64,000 nt of DNA from Vicugna pacos (GCF_048564905.1 NC_133021.1:34483097-34547096), one strand, 5' to 3'. Shown: positions 12,755 through 24,623, counted from the stretch's first letter. A program made the numbers and translations. The notes: a model not told the origin generated them from the letters alone.

Positions 12755-12815
12755 CATGTTAAAAGTGAGGCTCAGAGAACTCAAGTCACTCTCCCAAGGT
12801 CACACAGCTTCTCCA
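12755..12815 (-). mobile_element. MIR core fragment, minus strand
   Basis: 'GAGGCTCAGAGAACTCAAGT' followed directly by 'CCCAAGGTCACACAGCTT' is the antisense of the highly conserved MIR core. The flanks fade into unique DNA, so only about 60 bases are callable. Confidence 0.7.
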
Positions 12816-12819
12816 CTGC

Positions 12820-14205
12820 AAACCAAAGAGTGATGGGAGGCTGAAAGTTCTGCAAGCTGATTTTACCCACTCCTCCAGACTGCCAGCTCCTCCCCGCCAG
12901 TATCTGACACCCCTCCGACAAATGCATTTTGGGGCTGAAAATGAGATCATATTCAGGATTTTCTGATTCATGCTTGAACTAAAATATAGATAAAATCATT
13001 ATGTTCTAAGCGAAACTTTCTATGATGTTTGGTTGAACAACACTTATCCCCAAATGAAAATACAATTTGAGAGAAAAGGAGAAATTTTCAGAGAACTCAG
13101 AGGACAGAGTGCCTCTCTGATCAAGATTTTGTCAAAGTTATTTGAAAAATAATTTTCTGCAGTGTGCAAGCCCCCGTTAAAACCAGGGCATACAGGTGAC
13201 CCAATGAGATGCTCCTTGCAAACGACGATTGTTTCAGGACATCATGATAATTATATTATTCTATCACAAATTCCTGCTGAAGACCCTATGATCATTAAAT
13301 ACTCCAGGTAAACTGACATATGGTGTTGGAAATATTGTTCTGGTTTAAGTCACTCAGAGCAAACCGTTCCCAGTCATGGAGGCCGAATGTGAAAGGCTAA
13401 TATTTCAAAGCTTGCTGCAGTCTTTCCAGTGATCTCGATTTGTTAATGCTGGAGACAGGAAAACACATCCCTGATCATGTGTCTGCAGATTAACTCACAA
13501 GGAGAGATCAAACCTAGGGGCTGAGTATAACGCTGGTTGGATCCACAGTCCCTTCCGCCAGAAACATTTCCCTCCTCGGCCATGACTTCCCTCTCGCACG
13601 GTTTCCTGGTGTCCATCGGCTGGGCTGAGCGGGTTGAAGGGTAATTTCGCATCCCCTGGGCTGCACTCGGGCGTCTGTCTTCTCATCCCAGCTCCGCTTC
13701 ACCTGCCTGAATGGTTGATGGCCTGCCTTTATTCTGGGGGCTGAGCCGACTGGAATATTTCACTTTCTCACTCATTTGCAGCCAAGAGCCCCTCAGGAGG
13801 AAACCCTCCCCTTGGAGTGAAATATTGGCAGGCTGGAGGAAGGCCTGCACATTATCCCCAAATTAAATATCTGTCTCTGAGACTCAGGGACAAGCTTCGT
13901 GCCACGCTGCATATTAAATTCTAGAGAAACTCGAGAAGAAAGAAAAGTTCGTGGAACGGATTGATTTCCCATCACCGGGCCAAGGAAAAGCCGTTCTCAA
14001 TCATCCTGATGGCGTCTCATTCCCACCCAGCTCCTCCTTCTCTTCGGTGGCAAGCTCTAAGGCATGTTTAATAAATTTAATATAAGTACAAGATACCCCT
14101 GCCCGCACAGACACCTACACACACCTCTGAAAGGCTGAGGTGGGCGTTTCAACCGCGCGTTTGGTCGGATACGTCCATTTTGATGCCTGGTTCTCAACCT
14201 TAGGA
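12820..14205. other. Unique non-coding DNA, possible conserved block at 13700-13965
   Basis: No gene is recognised. The part from about 13700 to 13965 is repeat-free, moderately AT-rich and holds cores such as 'CAAATTAAATATC' and 'GCATATTAAATTC'. That texture suits a conserved non-coding element but cannot be confirmed here. Overlapping frames at 13443-13702 on the minus strand are probably chance. Confidence 0.35.
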
Positions 14206-14209
14206 AATA

Positions 14210-14252
14210 CTTTGTCTGAGTCAATTCCGGCTGCTGTAACAAAACACCACAT
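14210..14252 (-). mobile_element. Terminal scrap of an MLT1-type LTR (MaLR fossil)
   Basis: The string around 'GAGTCAATTCCGGCTGCTGT' followed by 'AACAAAACACCAC' matches the antisense end of MLT1 LTRs. Only the terminal 40 or so bases are recognisable. It is an ancient solo remnant with no internal region. Confidence 0.5.
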
Positions 14253-14254
14253 CT

Positions 14255-17200
14255 TAACATGCTTTATGCCTGCTCAGTACTTAGTAAGCAAAAAAGACAT
14301 ATTTGCCTTCTTAATTCATTCTTAAGATCCTAAACTTCTGGGAACGCATAGATGGCTCTGATCCATCTGTCCTCCCCAAACCCTGGAACACTGAGAATTA
14401 AAGAGGAGGGAATAAACAAACGCAGGCTGGCTTGGAGACAGAGGAAAGCAGAGGGACAAGGAAGGAAAATCTGACTCCCATGAAGGGGTTTAATTAAATG
14501 GTGGCTCAGTGGGGAAATTAAAGGAGCGCTTTGCCCTCCCCTTGGGACCTGCTACCCGCAGTCTGGGCCAGGACCTTCTTCCTGCTGACGGATCGCGCCC
14601 CCGTGCTTCTCAGATGGCACACACACAGCATCGGGGTTAGAACCACATACGCTTTAGAGCCCTTTACAGTCGGCAAAGCTCTTTCAAATAAACGGCCTCA
14701 TTTCATCTCCACCATGTCAGCGAGGCGTGTCTGAACCACAGTATGTGGTAGAGACGAGATGCAGGCGCAAGCTTCTCCTTCCAAATGTCACCAGGATGGA
14801 GCAGGCTGGAGGCACCGGGACGCAGGGAGAGCCGCGCAGGCGCACGTCCGGCCCAGAAGCCCATGCTCCCAAGCAGATCGGCAGGATCAGCAAAGTCACC
14901 TTTAGAATAAAGGATGCCCTCGGCAAAACTCACTTGACTATAATCTGATTAAGAAGATAAGTATATCAAAAGGAAAACTGTGTCAATAAGAATTAGCAGC
15001 CGTAAACCCTGCCCAGGAAAGCCGCCTGGGTTCCGCCTTCAAGGGAACCTCAGGCGCGTGTGGCGCGGGGAGGGCACAGCAGCCCGACGGGGCCTCGTGC
15101 TATTAATGCTTCAAACCGCATAACCGGCTCCCTGTGTTGTGACGTCGTGCTAAGAAGCTGTCCAGTGATTCGACTTCACGCGCAGCTTTCCTCCGGGGGT
15201 GGGGGTGGGGGGCACGGCCAACACGCTGCCCACAGGCTGGTCCATTTCACGCCGACCACCAGCAAGTCGCCTACGTGGCTTTCCCATTTTGGTCTGTGAC
15301 CCAGCCCCTCAGGACGGATCGTCCTCTCCAGGTCTAGTCGGTCCAGACGCCTGGCCTCACCCTGCCCCTCAGAGATGAGGTTTTAAGACACAGCTTATGC
15401 TGAAGGCCAGGAAGCCAGGTGTGGAAGGTAAGGGCTGTCTGAAGCACCTCCTTTCACAAGGCTGGGGAGGCTGTACCATGGAGCCAGATTCCAGCTAAAG
15501 ATTGGAAAGGCAGGTTTCATTCAGTGCTGTTGCAGCGGGGAGGGTCTGCAGTGTAGAACTGAGCCCCGTTCTGAATACAGCAGGGACAGCTGGGGATTTA
15601 TTGCCGGGGGCAGAGAGCAGGGTCCCCGGATGGAAAATTACTAAGAGAAACATCAAAAGGGGGCGGGAAGGGGGCAGGAATCCTTGCTAAACTAGCCCAG
15701 CAGGAGTCTAGCTGAGAGCAGCCAAGGACCTAGACGCCAAGGGTGGGGGGTGAGGACCTCCACCAGGTACGACTAAACTGACTTAGCAGGATTCTCACTA
15801 GAACTGGGCAGGACCCCGGATGGAGGCCTGGTCGAAAAGCGGCCTCGCGGAGGCTGGCTGGGCTCGGCGGAGGAGGGGCTTTGGGGTGGCCGGTCCCCTG
15901 GGGCAGCGGAAGTGCTCCATCAGGCCTCCCGACTCCCAGAGCTGCTCCCGTCATTCCCTGCTTCACAGTCTGATCTTTAGCCATTTAAGAAATCGTGATT
16001 TCACTTCAGTCTTCATAATGCTTAATTCTGTGCTTGCAAAATAGTCCACTTAGTTGACAGACCTCAGTCAACTGTCTTCCTTCAAAGGGAAGGCCAGACT
16101 TTTCCCAGTTCACTGCTTTTATAAACAAATGTAAGCACACACTTTTACTTCGGTGATATTATTTCTTTCAGATGCCTTCCCAGGAGAGGGATTAAAGCAT
16201 CCAGCATCTATGTGTCTGGATGGCTCCCACAGTATCAGCCATCCCTTTGTAAAAGGACTCAGACCGTTCTCAGTCCTGTATGAGTAACCCAGGCCCCCTT
16301 ACCTGCCACCTTCGCTATTATAACCCAGATACCCCCTCAGCAACACGGCACTCACCCAGCTGTGCCTCGGTTGTGCTCCTTTAATCACCACGGTGCTTCA
16401 GCCTTACGTTTCATCTTGTGCGGGGTTTCTGCAGCTTTCAAACACGGTCCAGTTACTCATTTTATTAAAGCTTACAGCACTTCTCTACCACCATCAAGTA
16501 CAAATGATGCATTTGCTGCACGGTGCATGGTGTGGTTGAGATGACAGTGGGGTTCAGGGCCTTTACCAAAACCTGTACAAGTTGTTCTAAATTGCAAACT
16601 TAAGATTTCGGAAGGTCTGTGGGTAGACCTCTCGTGATGCTATTTTAAACTCTTTACGCAGCAGTTTTCCAAAATGATCCTAGTTCAATGTAGAATGAGA
16701 CGAACCACCAAAAATAAATGAAGAAAAATAGTAGTAATGACACGACATGACTTTACCGATATTTTATTGTTAATCTGCGTTTTGTCCGTTGCTGGCAGTT
16801 ACCCCTCCTGTGAATGTCTGCGTGCATCTCATCCATCTAATTCATCTGGCAGCTGTACTTCTGGAAATTAATGACGAGCTGCCACTGCTTACTTCATAGT
16901 GCATATCTGGGGACTTCAGTCGCCTTAATTCACTCTTGCCAGGTTCTGCCTAATTGGAATCAAGACATGCCGCACTTTCTAGAGATTCAGGGACAGGATG
17001 AGAACCTGGAACTAAGCACTTGCAGAGATAATACAACGTGGTTTTATACACTGGAAGTGAGTGTGGTTTCATCTCTTTGGCCTCTTTTTTCATAACTTAA
17101 ATTTCAGTCAGTGACTTACTCCGCTTGCTTGACTCTCCGGGGGGGCTGGGGGCTGAAGAGCCGTGGGTCATGCCTTCCGGGCAACGTCCTCAGCCCTGCC

Positions 17201-18320
17201 CTCAGAGACGCCTTCCCTGCGTTGTCTGCTGCCTCCCTCAGGGTTGCCCACCCAGCCACAGCCACAGCCACAGCCTTCCATCTCGTGGGCAAGCGTTTTC
17301 TGTGCAGGGCGTGGAAAGTCTTTCTCGAGCACGGGGAGATTACATCTCCGGCCTCGCCTCTGTCCAAAGTCCTGTCACTCCACCACGGAAGGGAATTAGA
17401 CTGACCTGGCAGCGCTGGCTCGTCACAGAGCACAGCTGGTCGCCCTCTACCACCTGTCCTCCAGGCGACTGCAGGGGGGTTACCTGGCCATCTTCCTCCA
17501 TTCCTTCCCAGCTATTGAAATTGTAAGCTGACCAGTTAATGATTATGAAGATAACATTTCTCCTTTAATTTTAGAAATGAGCAGCCTCATCAGTCCGTCC
17601 CGTGCTTTCAGGGACCCCCACGCCTGCGGCGCCGCGTCGCAGACACCTGCTGATGGTTAGAGCCCGCCGCCCGGCCCTCCCCCTGCAAGCCTCCGGCGTC
17701 GCTTTCTCGTATCCCAGCTGACCGCAGTCCAGCAAACGCCTCTGGAGTCTCCAGGTTTCCTGGTCTGTGTTAAATTTATTGGTATTCCTATATAGAGATG
17801 AACCATTCATCCGATATAAAATAGGGGCAGTTGGGGGAATTAAAAGCTCTCACAGCCGAAGCCCTTTAAGGCACCACAATGGGTGTGTTCACTTTAGAAC
17901 AGTGTGCGTTGCTCCCAGGCGGCGTAACTTCCCAGACGGAGGTTCAACTTACTACATGCGTTGAGATTCAAGCCACCACATAACTCTTCACAGAGCGCAG
18001 GGAAAAGCCTTGCGGGGCAAACATTAACTAAGTAACTAAAATAAGCACACAAAAAAGACACACACACAGAACAGGAGGGACGGCGGATGGGAGCTAACAG
18101 GCGCTGTGCTGCGAGGGGCGTCTCCGGAGGGTGTAATATTTAAAACTGAACCACAGTGGGGTTCACAAGGCGAGACTGCTGAGACACGTAAGGGCAGGTG
18201 TGCCTTGAAGAGGAACCTGCTGACCGCCGTCCGCTTCAGCTGTGCTTTCCCCACTGGCAGCAACTCCTCCCGCATCCTTGCAGGAGGTGCACTCAGTACT
18301 GGCGCGTTTGTTGTGTTCTG
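14255..18320. other. Mostly unique DNA with a possible unclassified old repeat
   Basis: No gene is recognised. The stretch 15380-15830 has the feel of an old interspersed repeat, but I could not assign it to a family. A G-run lies near 15195-15212, and a (CACAGC)n run is listed separately. The GC-rich part at 17110-17520 carries overlapping frames on both strands with no domain. Confidence 0.35.
17252..17275. repeat. (CAGCCA)n short tandem repeat
   Basis: About four hexamer copies ('CAGCCACAGCCACAGCC'). Confidence 0.75.
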
Positions 18321-18321
18321 T

Positions 18322-18385
18322 CCGTCACTCCCCTGGGTGCGCGGCGGCGTCCGTCACTCCCCTGGGTGCGCGGCGGTGTCACTCC
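18322..18385. repeat. 29-base tandem duplication, GC-rich
   Basis: Two nearly identical 29-base units run 18322-18350 and 18351-18379. Each starts 'CCGTCACTCCCCTGGG' and contains 'TGCGCGGCGG'. The start of a third copy follows. The two full copies differ at one base near their ends, which points to a recent duplication. Confidence 0.9.
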
Positions 18386-18439
18386 GTTTTAGTTGCATCG
18401 CCCTAATGCTAATTAAGCTGTTTGAAAACGGAACCAGTT

Positions 18440-19030
18440 TCGTTACTTTCTCTCCAAACGGTCTGACTTCTACACTTTGTCTTGCCTCACTGCCCTGGCT
18501 GGGCCCTCAAAGCACAACATGCGTTAGGTGTGGTGAGAACAGGCGTCCTCGACTTTTTTGTGATGTGTCTGTTTATTTTTATCCAAAGCAAAATGTATGT
18601 TTCTTTAGCTTTCCCTGTCTCTTCCTCTTTGACTCATGAGTTATTTAGAATTATATTTTTAACTTTCCAAATATTTATGGATTTTTTTCAGGTAACTTCT
18701 GTTTGACTTCTTAATTTTTTTTCCCAGAGAAATTACTTGGAATTATTTCAATTATTTTAAATTTGCCATGGCTGTCCTGCAGCTCAGAATGTGGCCTCAT
18801 TTGGTGAATAATCCATGTGCTCATGAAAGTAACGTGCATTCCGCTGTTTGGGGCTGGGTGTGCCATGCGTGCCCGGTAGGTCAAGGTGGTGAATACTGTT
18901 GCTCAGATATTCTAAATCCTTAACGATTTTTCATCTACCATTAGTTTGATTCTTGACAGAGGAGTGTTGAAATGTTCAAATAAAACAGAATTTTTAATGT
19001 TTCCTTTCAGTTGAGGTAATTATTTTTCTT
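18440..19030 (-). mobile_element. LINE-1 ORF2 fragment, minus strand
   Basis: The plus strand reads as antisense L1 ORF2. It shows 'TGTGGTGAGAACAGGCGTCC' (18530s), 'GACTCATGAGTTATTTAGAA' (18630s), 'CATTTGGTGAATAATCCATG' (18800s) and 'GAGGAGTGTTGAAATGTTC' (18960s), in the expected order. It is the reverse-transcriptase and downstream part of an old L1, without either end. Confidence 0.8.
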
Positions 19031-19329
19031 CCTTTTAAAAATAATTTGGCAATAATCATTTATTCTGTTTCTTCAGTTGTTAAACAGGAACGTTTGTACT
19101 GACGGAGAAGCTGGTTCGCGTCCAAAATTCCCGCTAGGACACCCTGGGAGTCAGATGGCCTCCCGAGCTTGGAATTTTGGGGGGATCTAGAACAATGTGA
19201 CCCTGCCTACAACAGATGACATGCGAGGCCTCCAAAGGGCCTGTGTGAGAAGCATCAAGTCAGACACATGAGCGTCTCTGCAGGGAAACGCGCAGATACT
19301 GGCGCTCGGTGGGGAAAGAAAGACTTTTG

Positions 19330-19560
19330 TAAACAGCCTCATTTAGCTCAGTCCATTAGTGCTCCCAGTGAATTATGACAAAACTTCCACTGTCAAAGGC
19401 AGCTGGGTTTGGGAATCAGAGATAAAGGAACGTGGGCCTGTGGCAGCTCGTGTTTGGGCGATTAAGACTATAAATTACAATTAGATCGCCACTGAAATTT
19501 ACCAAGAGCGCAGAAAAAAACACAAGTAAAGATTAATAATAAAGTGATTACATAAAAGTA
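19330..19560. promoter_or_regulatory. Candidate conserved non-coding element
   Basis: A repeat-free block carrying 'GTCCATTAGTGC', 'GTGAATTATGAC', 'GGGCGATTAAGAC', 'TAAATTACAATTAG' and 'GATTAATAATAAAG', several of them homeodomain-type TAAT/ATTA cores within 200 bases. 'TCAAAGGCAGCTG' gives a TCF-like and an E-box core side by side. No coding or repeat explanation was found. Regulatory function is inferred from motif density only. Confidence 0.28.
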
Positions 19561-19564
19561 ACTA

Positions 19565-21590
19565 ATGGGACACACTCGTGAGCTTGTCACACACCCATCT
19601 ACTTATATACGTTCAAGAGATACATACACATATTTACACACACATGTTTGTCATTCAACTGCTGTATATTAACATGTTCATGCCTCTTGTTTACAACTGA
19701 CTGTCCAATAACTGGGGTCATTAAGTCTGGGCAGTGTTGAATTCTCATCAATAATTAAATCATCAGATATGGCGTTCAAGCTGGTTGATGTTGTAGGACA
19801 AACAACTATTTGTGTAATTTTATTTTTATGAAAGCACTGATAAAACCTTTTACAAAAACAGCTTCCCAATTTGTCACTAGGAAACAACAATTTGTTAACT
19901 ACATCTAATAGGAATCCTCCTTCCTGAAAAAGAACTACTTGCAGGGTATGCAGGGTGAGAATCAGGTCTCACCCGGGCCTGGGCCTCGTTAGAAACTGGA
20001 CGTCACTGACCCCGCTCCGTCCTGCCTTTACTGGCCGTGCCAAGACCGCCCCCTCCTCTGCCTGCTCTGCTGCCCTCGCGATCTGCTGGGTAAACGCAGC
20101 CCCCGTTCCCTTCCACGTGCTCTGTGACGCTTGAGGAGCCAAAAGGAGCAAACTTGGCTCACGGAAACGTAGCCGAGCTCGGGCAGACTCCCTGCTCCAA
20201 TGCGAGCATGTGGCTGAGTGACTCTCACGCTGCATTTTAACCTAAAAAAGCAACATTTCTCAAAATCTGTTTAATCTTCAATTAATCATTAGGAGAGCCC
20301 GACGGATTCAAGGTTTAATCCACTCACTCTTATTCCATCAAAAATACCTGGTTCACATGATCTTATTGATGGAATCTCACGGGCTATCAGTTAATTTAAA
20401 AGTTCTAGAAAAATTTTTTAAAAACTTCCATGACCTTTGGTCATGCAGAAGCTAAACTAAATACCCAGAAGTTCGAAAACAATGATTGTTGCAAACACGC
20501 TGCCCCCTCGCCCCCCAAAAACCACACACACTCGGGGAGACTGACTCCTTCAAATGAAACTCTTACATTCTTCTGAATATCCACACAGATGAGTCAGAAA
20601 ACAAAAAATAAAGAGCATTTTTTGAGAATAAGAGTTCCTGATGATCTAAAGCTTCTGAAATCCTAAAATATTACTAAACAGTCTCATTGCACTTAGAATA
20701 TATGAATCTTCTTTCAAAACTTCAAATTGTTAATTTCTGTGACATCTTAGTCAAGCTGATGTAAAACTGAAGTGCCAAAGACTGCCTGTAAGAAAACATT
20801 TAATTTTAGCCTTTCAAAAATAATGTATTTCATATTGTTTCATGACAGTGTCCGCCCTGAGTCTCCATGGAGTCCCCCCGTGTAATTCAGCTGCGGTAAC
20901 AGTGCGCATTCCATTTACTTGCCCTCATTTGCCCCGTTCTGTACAATGACAACAACGTAACAGTCTCTCCCTCTTCGGCAAGGCTGAAAGCAAGCTCAGG
21001 TACACGTGGTAGGAATACAATGTATACGCTGATCCGTGCAAATGGACCATTTTAGACACTGGTCCCCTGTTCTGGTTATTAATTATTTTATCTATCTGTA
21101 ATATAGAAATGCATTTTTGTTATGCAGACACAGTGAAGCCTCCACAGCCTCCTCTCTCCCAAACCTCTTTGCAGCACCTGTGAGAGAGCAAGTCCGCGAC
21201 AGGACCGCAGCCAGCAGCCGCACTTCAGCGTCAGGGACGAGCCCCTCGGCACTGAGATCATCTTCCTCAGAGGCTGCGAAATTGAAGAATGGCTCAAAGG
21301 AATCATATGCCGGCCTCAAAGGGCAGAGAGAGACCTGCTTTCCAAACTATAGTTCACTGCATGTCATCTCTAGACCAGAAACCCCTCCTGAGCTTCAGGA
21401 AAGCGGAGCAATGAGTTCACAGGCACTTCGAGATCATGATTTTTAAAACTAAGAAGCACCATCTTGTACTGAAACCCAGGATTACACAGATTAAGAAAAA
21501 CAGTATCTCAGAGCAATTGGCATTGAACCTCAGGCAGGAAAACTGAAGCTAATCCGGGAAATGACGACGAGAAGCGTTAGTGATATAATC
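19565..21590. other. Unique non-coding DNA
   Basis: No gene is recognised. The block is AT-rich apart from 19970-20230, which is GC-richer and holds overlapping minus-strand frames without a domain. Confidence 0.4.
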
Positions 21591-21597
21591 ACGAGGA

Positions 21598-21670
21598 TGA
21601 GGAGGAGGAGGAGGAGGAGGAGGCGAAAGAGAAGGAGGAAGAGGAGGAGGAGGAGGAGGAGGAGGAGGAA
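21598..21670. repeat. (GGA)n polypurine tract
   Basis: An almost pure G/A strand built of GGA triplets, with a short AAAGAGAA-type interruption. The arginine-rich and serine-rich frames read from it on the two strands are artefacts of the repeat. Confidence 0.95.
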
Positions 21671-22059
21671 TAATGACGCCATGAACGGGGGCAGCAGTGC
21701 ACAGGGGCTTGTTGCGTGCCGACAGCCTGACAGCAGCTCCTCCCGACCCTGATACCCCGAGGTCTGACAAGTCCAGTCAACTTTAACTTCAGACCTTCTC
21801 AGGCCCCCATGGAACCTGCTCGCTGGTTTCCAAATCTCCACTCCTTACACCCCACAGTGAAGCCATTGGGCCCTTTTACAACAAAGAGGCTGTTATCCGG
21901 TGGGTAGAAATTTCAGTGTCTTCTTTCTGCCCTTCATATAAGCATCAAAACTCTCGCCTGACATGGAGCATGGTTTGTTCCAGGTCTTTGTTCTCACTTC
22001 CCTATTGATGAGGTCAAGTCCGGCTTCGTTCCCTCAGTCAGTTGAGTACCGCAAGTCCC

Positions 22060-22155
22060 TTCGACCTCAGGACCCTTGCACGTGCTGGTTCTCCTGCTCT
22101 CAAACCCTGCTTTGCTTGGTCCCCTGAACAATGTCAAGACAGCACTTCCACCATC
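22060..22155 (+). mobile_element. Weak L2 fragment
   Basis: 'CCTCAGGACCCTTGCACGTG' followed by 'CTGGTTCTCCTGCTCTC' resembles the well-known L2 sense segment near its 3' end (cctcagggcctttgcac...). It is less than 100 bases long and diverged. Confidence 0.4.
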
Positions 22156-22159
22156 ATCC

Positions 22160-22565
22160 AATCTTTTCATAATTTCTCTTTGTTGATATTCTCATTCACA
22201 CATTTTTTCCCTCTTGCTTTCTTTCCTTTAGTCTTTGTCTGTGGTGGTTTCCTTCAGTGTTTCGCGTGTATTTAAGATAGCTGGCGGAGAGTTTTGAATA
22301 AGTTCAATAGTTGGCTGCTTCTTCGATGGCATCTGTTGGCTTATTGTTTACCTGTGAGTGGGCCATAATTTTTTTTTGATGTTTTGTGATGTTGATATGT
22401 GGACTGCTGGGATTTATAATGTGGTAAGTTTGGAAGTCAGAGTCTCCCCTTTCCTCAGAGGTCGCTTCTCTTGATTGTTAAAGCCTTCTCTTTGTTCAGG
22501 GACTTTTGCACCGTATTCTGTAAAAGAGTGAATTCCTTGTCACACGTGGCCACTGAAGCATCTGT
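22160..22565 (-). mobile_element. Antisense 5' region of an old LINE-1
   Basis: Blocks such as 'CTCTTTGTTGATATTCTCAT', 'TTTAGTCTTTGTCTGTGG', 'GTGAGTGGGCCATAATTTT', 'TTTATAATGTGGTAAGTTTG' and 'GTGGCCACTGAAGCATCTGT' follow in order the antisense strand of the 5' region of ancient L1M-type LINEs. Preservation of a 5' region is uncommon, because most L1 copies are 5'-truncated. It is a separate insertion from the L1 3' piece to its right, since the order of parts would be wrong for one minus-strand element. Confidence 0.55.
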
Positions 22566-22569
22566 TCCT

Positions 22570-23200
22570 AGTTTGTACTAGCACGGTGTTCATCTTTCTC
22601 TGTCTTATTTCACCTAACGTAACGCCCTCAAGGTTCAGCTGTGTTGTCACAAATGGGAGGGTTTCCTTCTTTTTATGGCTGAAGCGTATTTCAATACACA
22701 TGGTGCACTTTCTTTGCCCGTCCACCCACGGACGGATGCAGGCTGCTTCTCCGCCTTGGCTATTGTAAGTGATGCTGTAATAAACACGGCAGTGCTGATC
22801 TTTTCATGACAGTGGTTTCATTTTCTTTAGATAAATACTCAGAAGCAGAATTGCTGGACCATAGGGTAGTTCTGTTTTTAATTTTTGAGAAAACTTCGTA
22901 CTGTTTTCCACAGTGGCTGCACCACTTGACATTCCCACCAGGCATGCACAGGGGCTTCCTCTTCTCCACGTCCTCACCGACACTGCTTGTAGCCTGTCTT
23001 TTTGACGATGGCCACTCCAGCAGGTGCGAGGTGGCGTCTCACTGTGGGTTTCATTTCCGTTTCCCTGATGATTAGCGACGTTGAGCATCTTTCACGTGCC
23101 CGTTGGCCACCTGGGTATCTTCTTTGGGAAAATGTCTCTTCTGGTCTTCTGCCCATGTTTTAATTGCGTTGTTTTTTTGGTGTTGAGTGTTATGAGCATT
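22570..23200 (-). mobile_element. LINE-1 3' region, minus strand
   Basis: Antisense L1 ORF2 end and 3' part in order. 'TTATTTCACCTAACGTAACG', 'TCAAGGTTCAGCTGTGTTGT', 'GCAGAATTGCTGGACCATAG', 'TTTCCACAGTGGCTGCACCA', 'GATGATTAGCGACGTTGAGC' and 'TTGGCCACCTGGGTATCTTC' are all recognisable. It is diverged and broken in frame, of L1M age. CpG-bearing differences such as ACG for ATG are unusually common in it. Confidence 0.85.
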
Positions 23201-23459
23201 CTTCTTTCCCCCTCGGTGCTCTCTGGGGCTCCACATGCCCCTTTTCATACGCCTGTTGACTTCATTGCTATTGTCTTCTCATTTCTTACTCATCATCACT
23301 ACTGTCATAGGTTTTTATTCTATTTTTATTTTCAAAGCCATTCTTTTTAAAGGACATGGACGCTCTTTTCTCATTTAGAGCAATTGCTTTTCAGGCCACA
23401 CGTCTCACCCTGAAGTTGCCTATCCTTGGAGTCCTCAGTTATCTCCACAGTGTCTGATC

Positions 23460-23840
23460 TGTTACTTGTTCCTTTCCATTGGTTTGCTTTTTCCTCTTGC
23501 AGAATTAAATCAAGTGTTTGTTTTTAGATTTGTCTTTCCCGGAAAGGGAACTTGTGAGTTCATATTCTGAGGCCTTACCTGACTGAATATGAGTTTATCT
23601 TTTGCATTTGATTGATAGACTTGCTTGATATAAACTTCCAGGAGAAAAACCATTTGCTCTCACACAGTTGAAGGTCAAACTCCTCCGGAGTCTAAAATTC
23701 ATTCTCACCAATGTAAAATCTTCCTATTCTTTGTAAGCATATTTTTAAGAGTTTTTTTCTCTCTCTCCAACCTGAGAAGCTCTTAGGACACTTTGAATTT
23801 AGTATTGTTTACATTCATACTGACTCCGTCTAGGGACAAC
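23460..23840 (-). mobile_element. Old LINE-derived segment, probably L1 5' region, minus strand
   Basis: 'TTTGATTGATAGACTTGC', 'GGAGAAAAACCATTTGCTCT', 'TTTTTTTCTCTCTCTCCAAC' and 'GAAGCTCTTAGGACACTTTG' follow the antisense wording of an ancient LINE 5' region. The family assignment is from memory of the pattern and is tentative. Confidence 0.4.
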
Positions 23841-24079
23841 CATTTGCTGTTCATCACAAAAATGTTCTGTAACATACCTACCCGGAACTGAGCGGTTTAA
23901 GACAACGGTCATTCCTTTCATGGTTTGCGGTCAGCTGCGGGAAAGCTCCCAGGCCCCGCCGGGCTGGCCAGCCCTGCTCGGCTTCGCGTGCCCCACCCTC
24001 CCCGCGTGAGCAAGCCTCCGGGGGTGTTGTCGTAACGCTGCAGGCGGGGGTGCGGAGAAGCAGTCCAGCTGTGCAGGCG

Positions 24080-24340
24080 TTTTTCCAGCTGTGAGGCCTG
24101 GTATTTTTGGTTACATTATACATTTTGACATGATTAACCATCGCTGTAGTAGACTCAGCGTTGCACGTGTTCTATTTTGTTTGTTTGAAATTGGTATTAA
24201 TTCTTCTTTAAATGTGTGTCAGAGCTCACCAGTGAAGCCGTCCGGCCTCGGGTTCCTCTGTCCTGGGGTATGTTTGGTTACTGACTCAGCCACCTCACTC
24301 ATTACTGATCTGTTCAGATTTCCTATTTCTCCATGATCCC
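24080..24340 (-). mobile_element. LINE-1 ORF2 fragment, minus strand
   Basis: 'GGTATTAATTCTTCTTTAAA', 'CACCAGTGAAGCCGTCCGG', 'TTACTGACTCAGCCACCTCA' and 'TGATCTGTTCAGATTTCCTA' are the antisense of the L1 ORF2 region between endonuclease and reverse transcriptase. Confidence 0.75.
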
Positions 24341-24623
24341 CCTTCCCATCCCTGAACTCACACACTAATACTTTCCTTCTCTACTTCCTGGTTGGCTGCT
24401 TTATCTTGAAATATGCCTTAGTTTGGAAAGTGCTATAAACTGCATCTCAGAATCTCCTGGAATCACAAACAGACTCTGTCATGGTTCTGTTGCAAGGCGT
24501 CTCTACTCTGCCTTGGATGTTGACCGGGCAGGTGGCTGGTCTTGCAGAATGAGTGACACAGGTGTTCTTGTCTCCAAAGCACAACGGGCTCTTTGTTTCT
24601 ATAGCGATACTGTTGGCAGCGTG

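Noticed and set aside
18106-18639. 177-codon plus-strand frame
   Set aside because: It crosses a tandem duplication and runs into an L1 read antisense, so it cannot be a single gene.
21530-21841. Leu-run, Arg-run and Ser-run frames around 21.6 kb
   Set aside because: All are produced by the (GGA)n tract in different frames.
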